A stretch of DNA of 64,000 bases, from the NCBI RefSeq assembly GCF_019331675.1, contig NZ_JAHBBJ010000010.1:1-64000 (forward strand), written 5' to 3'. The DNA is from Bifidobacterium miconisargentati. Lineage in GTDB: Bacteria > Actinomycetota > Actinomycetes > Actinomycetales > Bifidobacteriaceae. The translations under genes were made by a program, and so were the position numbers. This document shows, piece after piece, positions 60,006 through 64,000 of the stretch; position 1 is the stretch's first letter; each line of letters begins with the position of its first letter. Below the pieces are notes generated by a model. That model had not been told where the DNA came from and did not search any database. It worked only from the letters and a program-made list of their open reading frames with translations.

Positions 60006-61358
60006 TCACTCCGCGGCGGCCTTCATGGCCACGGCGCCCACGTAATACACGGGCTTGTCGAAGTTCGGCTGGAACAGGAAGTCCACATTGGCCAGCTGAT
60101 CCACGGTGAAACCGGCCTGGATGGCCATGGAGATCACGTTCGCGGCGCCGGAGATGTCCGCCTTGGAGCAGAACTGTCCGCCCTTGACCTGGCGGGTCTC
60201 CGGATCCCACGTCAGGATCGAGGTGACCGGCGTGGTGGTGAGCATGAAGTCCGGACGGTAGTCGTCCACGAGCTCGGTCTCCCGCACCGTGAGGCCTCGG
60301 CGCTCGGCGCCGGCCTTCGTCAGACCGGAGGCGGCCAGCGACAGGTCGTACAGCTGCACGGCGGAGGTGGCCTGCGTGCCCATGTACTTCACGGTCGGCG
60401 TCTCGATGTTGCGGCCCACGAGCAGGCCCTGGCGCACGGCGTTGGTGGCCAGCGGGATGTAGTCGTGCTTGCCGGTGGGGTTGTAGAACACGGTGGCCGA
60501 ATCGCCGGCGGCGTACACGTCCGGCACAGAGGCCTGCATGTAGTCGTCCACTACGATCGCGCCGTTCGGCAGCATGTCCACCTTGCCCTTGAGCAGGTCG
60601 GTGTTCGGCAGGAATCCGACCGCCAGAATCGCCATTTCGGCCGTGTACTCGCCCTTCTCGGTGACCACGGTGACGGTGTTGTCCGGATTGTCGCGGAACT
60701 CCACCACCTTCTGGCCTAGCGCCAGCGTCACTCCGTGCTCCTCGAACGCGGCGGCCACCTGGTCGGTGATGGCCTTGTCGAAGTTGTTGGCCAGCGGGCG
60801 GTCCAGTCCGTCCACCAACGTGGTCTTGACGCCCGTGAGGCTGAACTGCTCGGCGATTTCGGCGCCGATGTAGCCCGAGCCGATCACCACCGCGGACTTG
60901 GCGGTCTTCGCCTTCTCCTTGATGGCGATGGCGTGGTCCCAGTTCTTGCACAGCAGCACATGTGGGCTGTCGATGCCCGGAATCGGCGGAATCACCGGAC
61001 GGGAGCCGGTGGTCACCACGAGCTTGTCGAACGCGAGCGTCTGCTCGTCGGGCGAATCGGTGCCGTCCGACTCCAGCGCGCGGTAGGTGAGGGTCTTGGC
61101 GCCAAGGTCCACGGACGTCACGTCGGTGCGCATGTGCATGGTCGCGCCCGCCTGCGCCAGCGCCTCGGGGGAGGAGTAGAACATCTTCTTCGGGTCGGAC
61201 ACATGGTCGCCCACCCACAGCGCGATGCCGCAGGACAGGAAGGACAGCGTGCCGTTGCGCTCGAAGACGTGAACGGTCCAATCAGGGTGCTCGGCGAGAA
61301 TCGAAGTGGCGGCGAACGTGCCGGCGTGCGTGCAGCCGATGACGGCGACGGTGGTCAT
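60006..61358 (-). CDS. FAD-dependent NADH oxidase / coenzyme A-disulfide reductase-like protein
   Basis: A 450-residue flavoprotein of the NADH oxidase/peroxidase group, which reduces O2 or peroxide with NADH. The FAD Rossmann start is VAVIGCTHAGTFAA, the redox Cys is in LSFLSCGIALW, the NADH-binding motif is VVIGSGYIGAEIAE, and the second FAD motif is VYAAGDSATVF. ATG 61358 sits behind AAAGGAGC. In an anaerobe this enzyme would help oxygen tolerance. It is divergent from murA across about 280 bp with no obvious operator. Confidence 0.9.
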   Translation of the reverse strand: MTTVAVIGCTHAGTFAATSILAEHPDWTVHVFERNGTLSFLSCGIALWVGDHVSDPKKMFYSSPEALAQAGATMHMRTDVTSVDLGAKTLTYRALESDGTDSPDEQTLAFDKLVVTTGSRPVIPPIPGIDSPHVLLCKNWDHAIAIKEKAKTAKSAVVIGSGYIGAEIAEQFSLTGVKTTLVDGLDRPLANNFDKAITDQVAAAFEEHGVTLALGQKVVEFRDNPDNTVTVVTEKGEYTAEMAILAVGFLPNTDLLKGKVDMLPNGAIVVDDYMQASVPDVYAAGDSATVFYNPTGKHDYIPLATNAVRQGLLVGRNIETPTVKYMGTQATSAVQLYDLSLAASGLTKAGAERRGLTVRETELVDDYRPDFMLTTTPVTSILTWDPETRQVKGGQFCSKADISGAANVISMAIQAGFTVDQLANVDFLFQPNFDKPVYYVGAVAMKAAAE

Positions 61359-61641
61359 AAATGCTCCTTTGCTTGTGGCAGGTGTCAGGTATTGGCGTGA
61401 CCTGCGTGCGGCGGAGCCTGTGATGCGCGGTTCGCGCGGCTTGGCCCCACCTGGCGGCCCGGTCCGCTTCGGCCGGCCCTCCACAGGCCACTGTACCAAC
61501 GAATGATGCCGGTCGGCGGCATTACGGGCGATTGCTCTGCTGGGAGCGCATTCATGTCGCCTTTCACCATGTGCGCACATGGGTTATGGCAGACTGGACG
61601 ATAGTGTTTCGCCGAACCGGATGAGGAATGGGAGAGTTGGC

Positions 61642-62967
61642 GTGGCTGAGAATCCGAACGATGTGCTGCATGTTGAGGGCGGCAAGCCGCTGAACGGCAC
61701 CATCAAGGTGCGTGGCGCGAAGAACTTCGTCAGCAAGGCCATGGTGGCCGCGTTGCTGGCACCGGGCAAGTCGGTCCTGAAGAACGTGCCGGAGATCCGC
61801 GACGTGCACGTGGTCTCCGACCTGCTGCGCCTGCATGGCGTGAGCGTGGACGTCAACGGCGCGGAGGGCATCGTGACCATCGACGCCTCGCACGTGCAGC
61901 TGGCGGACGTGGCGGACGTGGACACGCTGTCCGGCTCCTCCCGCATCCCGATCCTGTTCTCCGGCCCGCTGGTGCACCGCCTGGGCGAGGCGTTCATCCC
62001 GGCGCTCGGCGGCTGCGCGATCGGCGGCCGACCCATCGACTTCCACCTGGAGACCCTGCGCAAGCTCGGCGCCACGGTGGACAAGGAGCATAAGGACGGC
62101 ATCCACATCACCGCCCCGAACGGTCTGCACGGCGCGAAGATCCACCTGCCGTACCCGTCCGTGGGCGCCACCGAGCAGACGCTGCTGGCCGCCGTGCTCG
62201 CCGAAGGCAAGACCGAGCTGTCCGGCGCGGCCATCGAGCCGGAAATCATGGATCTCGTGGCCGTGCTGCAGAAGATGGGCGCGATCATCTCCGTGGACGT
62301 GGACCGCACGTTCCGCATCGAGGGCGTCAAGGAGCTGCAGGGCTTCACGCACACCTCGCTGACCGACCGCATCGAAGCCGCCTCCTGGGCCGCCGCGGCA
62401 CTCGCCACGCGCGGCGACATCTTCGTCAAGGGCGCCACCCAGCCGGAGATGATGACCTTCCTCAACGTGTTCCGCAAGGTGGGCGGCAAGTTCGAAGTGA
62501 CCGACAAGGGCATCCGCTTCTGGCATCCGGGCGGGGACCTGAAGCCCGTGGCCATCGAGACGGATGTGCACCCCGGCTTCATGACCGACTGGCAGCAGCC
62601 GCTCGTGGTGGCCCTCACCCAGGCCAACGGCCTGTCGATCGTGCACGAGACTGTCTACGAGAACCGTTTCGGCTTCACCAAGCCGCTCGTGCAGATGGGC
62701 GCCACGATCCAGCTGTACCGCGAGTGCCTGGGATCCCTGCCCTGCCGCTTCCAGCAGCGCAACTACAAGCATTCGGCCGTGATCTTCGGACCGACCCCGC
62801 TGACCGGCCGCGACATCGACGTGCCGGATCTGCGTGGCGGCTTCTCGCACCTGATCGCCGCGCTGGCCGCCTCCGGCCCGTCCGATGTGCACGGCATCTC
62901 GCTCATCGACCGTGGCTATGCGGACTTCCGCGGCAAGCTCGAGGCGTTGGGCGCCGATTTCGACTGA
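61642..62967 (+). CDS. murA: UDP-N-acetylglucosamine 1-carboxyvinyltransferase
   Basis: The first committed step of peptidoglycan synthesis: transfers enolpyruvate from PEP to UDP-GlcNAc. It has 441 residues from GTG 61642 behind GGGAGAG; ATG 61621 is an alternative. GAKNFVSKAMVAALLA near the start holds the conserved Lys and Asn. The catalytic Cys is present in GGCAIGGRPID, unlike mycobacterial MurA, where it is Asp. The end GGFSHLIAALAASG and FRGKLEALGAD is typical. A terminator follows. Confidence 0.95.
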   Translation: MAENPNDVLHVEGGKPLNGTIKVRGAKNFVSKAMVAALLAPGKSVLKNVPEIRDVHVVSDLLRLHGVSVDVNGAEGIVTIDASHVQLADVADVDTLSGSSRIPILFSGPLVHRLGEAFIPALGGCAIGGRPIDFHLETLRKLGATVDKEHKDGIHITAPNGLHGAKIHLPYPSVGATEQTLLAAVLAEGKTELSGAAIEPEIMDLVAVLQKMGAIISVDVDRTFRIEGVKELQGFTHTSLTDRIEAASWAAAALATRGDIFVKGATQPEMMTFLNVFRKVGGKFEVTDKGIRFWHPGGDLKPVAIETDVHPGFMTDWQQPLVVALTQANGLSIVHETVYENRFGFTKPLVQMGATIQLYRECLGSLPCRFQQRNYKHSAVIFGPTPLTGRDIDVPDLRGGFSHLIAALAASGPSDVHGISLIDRGYADFRGKLEALGADFD

Positions 62968-63011
62968 TTCGGCCCGCGCCCCGCGTGACTGAGGCTAACT
63001 GACGACATCGC

Positions 63012-63045
63012 AACCGGCTTTCCTAGAGGGGAGGCCGGTTTTGTT
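63012..63045. terminator. Terminator between murA and the MFS gene
   Basis: AACCGGC and GCCGGTT arms with a GAGGGGAGG-containing loop, ending in TTTGTT. It can serve both strands. Confidence 0.75.
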
Positions 63046-64000
63046 ATGCCTCGAACCGCCTGGACAGCGGCACGGACACTACGGTACCCAATGCCAGCAA
63101 TCCGGCCGAGGCCAACAGCACCGCGGCCACGGGCAGCTGGTCGAACGCCCAGCCATAGGCCATTTGGCCGAGCGGCTGCGCGCACATGCTCACCGCCGCC
63201 ACCATCGCCATCACCTTGCCGGTCATGGCGTCCGGCGTGCTGAGCTGGATGGTCGGCACGGCGATGAGGTTCGAGAAGCAGCTCGCCACCATCGTGCCGA
63301 ACGTGAAGCCCACCAGCACCACGAGCTTCACCCAGGCGGACACCGGCAGCAGGAACACGATGCCCTGCGGCAGGAGCGACACCGTCAACCCCACCATCGC
63401 AAAGGGGAACCCGCGCATCGTGAGCTTCGCCGCGAACAGCCCGGCGACGAACGCGCCCACCACGCCGGATACGCCCACCAAGCCGTCCGCGACGCCGTAG
63501 ACCGTGGCGTCGAAGCCCAGCACCGTGCGGATGACGTAGGGGAAGCCCACCGCCGAATTGCCGATGATCACGAAATTCAGCGAGGCCGCGAACAGCAGCA
63601 GTGCGAACACGTTCGGCCGGTCCCTAACCAGGAACCGCATGCCGGCCTTGAGATCCTCGAGGGGCGTGGGCAGCTCCTCATCGCCGCGGTCGGGCGCGGC
63701 CAGACGGATGAAGCATTCGAGAACGGCCGCCGCGGCGAAACTCACGATGGTGACGACCATCATCGGCCGGATGCCGAACATCGCGTACAGCACGCCGCCC
63801 AGGAAACTCGGCAGCAGAGAGCCGAGCTGCTGAACCTGATTGACCACGGCCATCGCCTGCCGCAACGTGCCTTGGCCGTAATCGCGGAACATCTGGGGGA
63901 GCGTGGCCTGCACGGTCGGCGTCTCGAACGCACCGAGCACGGCCAGGGCCACCTGCATCACCGTGATGGCCACGATGCTGAAGCCCACCGCGGCGAACGT
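63044..64000 (-). CDS. Major facilitator superfamily transporter (partial)
   Basis: The last 315 or so residues of an MFS transporter; its N-terminus lies beyond the window edge. About ten hydrophobic helices are visible. A cytosolic loop, AAPDRGDEELPTPLEDLKAG, separates the halves, as in the macrolide-exporter-like group (MefA type, with FETPTVQATLPQMF near the visible start). The substrate is unknown; drug or metabolite efflux is possible. Confidence 0.85.
   Translation of the reverse strand, partial: TFAAVGFSIVAITVMQVALAVLGAFETPTVQATLPQMFRDYGQGTLRQAMAVVNQVQQLGSLLPSFLGGVLYAMFGIRPMMVVTIVSFAAAAVLECFIRLAAPDRGDEELPTPLEDLKAGMRFLVRDRPNVFALLLFAASLNFVIIGNSAVGFPYVIRTVLGFDATVYGVADGLVGVSGVVGAFVAGLFAAKLTMRGFPFAMVGLTVSLLPQGIVFLLPVSAWVKLVVLVGFTFGTMVASCFSNLIAVPTIQLSTPDAMTGKVMAMVAAVSMCAQPLGQMAYGWAFDQLPVAAVLLASAGLLALGTVVSVPLSRRFEA

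Overview
This window reads as chromosome of a Bifidobacterium. The base composition is high in GC. Genes are actinobacterial in type: an Actinobacteria-style ppk/mutT1 pair, leuCD beside an IclR regulator, and clpB behind a HAIR-like operator. ATP-binding-cassette (ABC) sugar importers lack their own ATPase. Many gaps hold palindromes ending in CTCCCCTCAG or GAGGGGAGCC. The species cannot be fixed from the sequence alone. No rRNA, tRNA, CRISPR array or prophage was seen.

Layout. 1-5.1 kb is an accessory-looking surface region: a probably truncated InlB/SLH-type protein, a small transposase-like HTH protein, a lone dTDP-glucose 4,6-dehydratase, and a secreted protein with three SLH-like repeats. 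5.2-8.1 kb has a DUF4190-type membrane protein, a 30-bp perfect inverted repeat fused to a 13-bp tandem array, and an FAH-family hydrolase. 8.8-21.2 kb is a peptide uptake and breakdown operon: oppA, oppB, a fused oppC-oppD, oppF, an M20 dipeptidase, two S10 carboxypeptidase-like proteins and a HisC-type aminotransferase. 21.2-25 kb holds a GntR regulator, a thiamine-diphosphate enzyme and an AEC-family transporter. 25-32 kb is housekeeping: clpB, gluQ, a glycerophosphodiesterase, rlmH and upp. 32-39.3 kb is a LacI-controlled sugar importer with an intracellular glycosidase. 39.9-49.8 kb carries an uncharacterised actinobacterial gene, mutT1, ppk, a phosphoesterase, iclR and leuCD. 50.6-58.5 kb is an envelope cluster: two PH-domain proteins, DUF805, a sensor kinase and response regulator placed tail to tail, and a CPBP protease. 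58.6-64 kb has a PyrD-like enzyme, an NADH-oxidase-type flavoprotein, murA and a partial MFS exporter.

The most striking non-coding content is of three kinds. (1) About nine copies of a 120-150 nt structured repeat have stems that change sequence but stay paired, and share a conserved ATTGC tail. Several sit between transporter genes. Two lie inside ~222-225 bp elements with ~26-bp terminal inverted repeats and 8-bp target duplications, so they look mobile. (2) Gene ends, mostly convergent, carry pairs of hairpins built from one locus-specific word, so alternative pairings are possible. (3) A shared palindrome, about TCTCACATAGTG, occurs twice between iclR and leuC and once upstream of oppA, suggesting that leucine synthesis and peptide import share a regulator.
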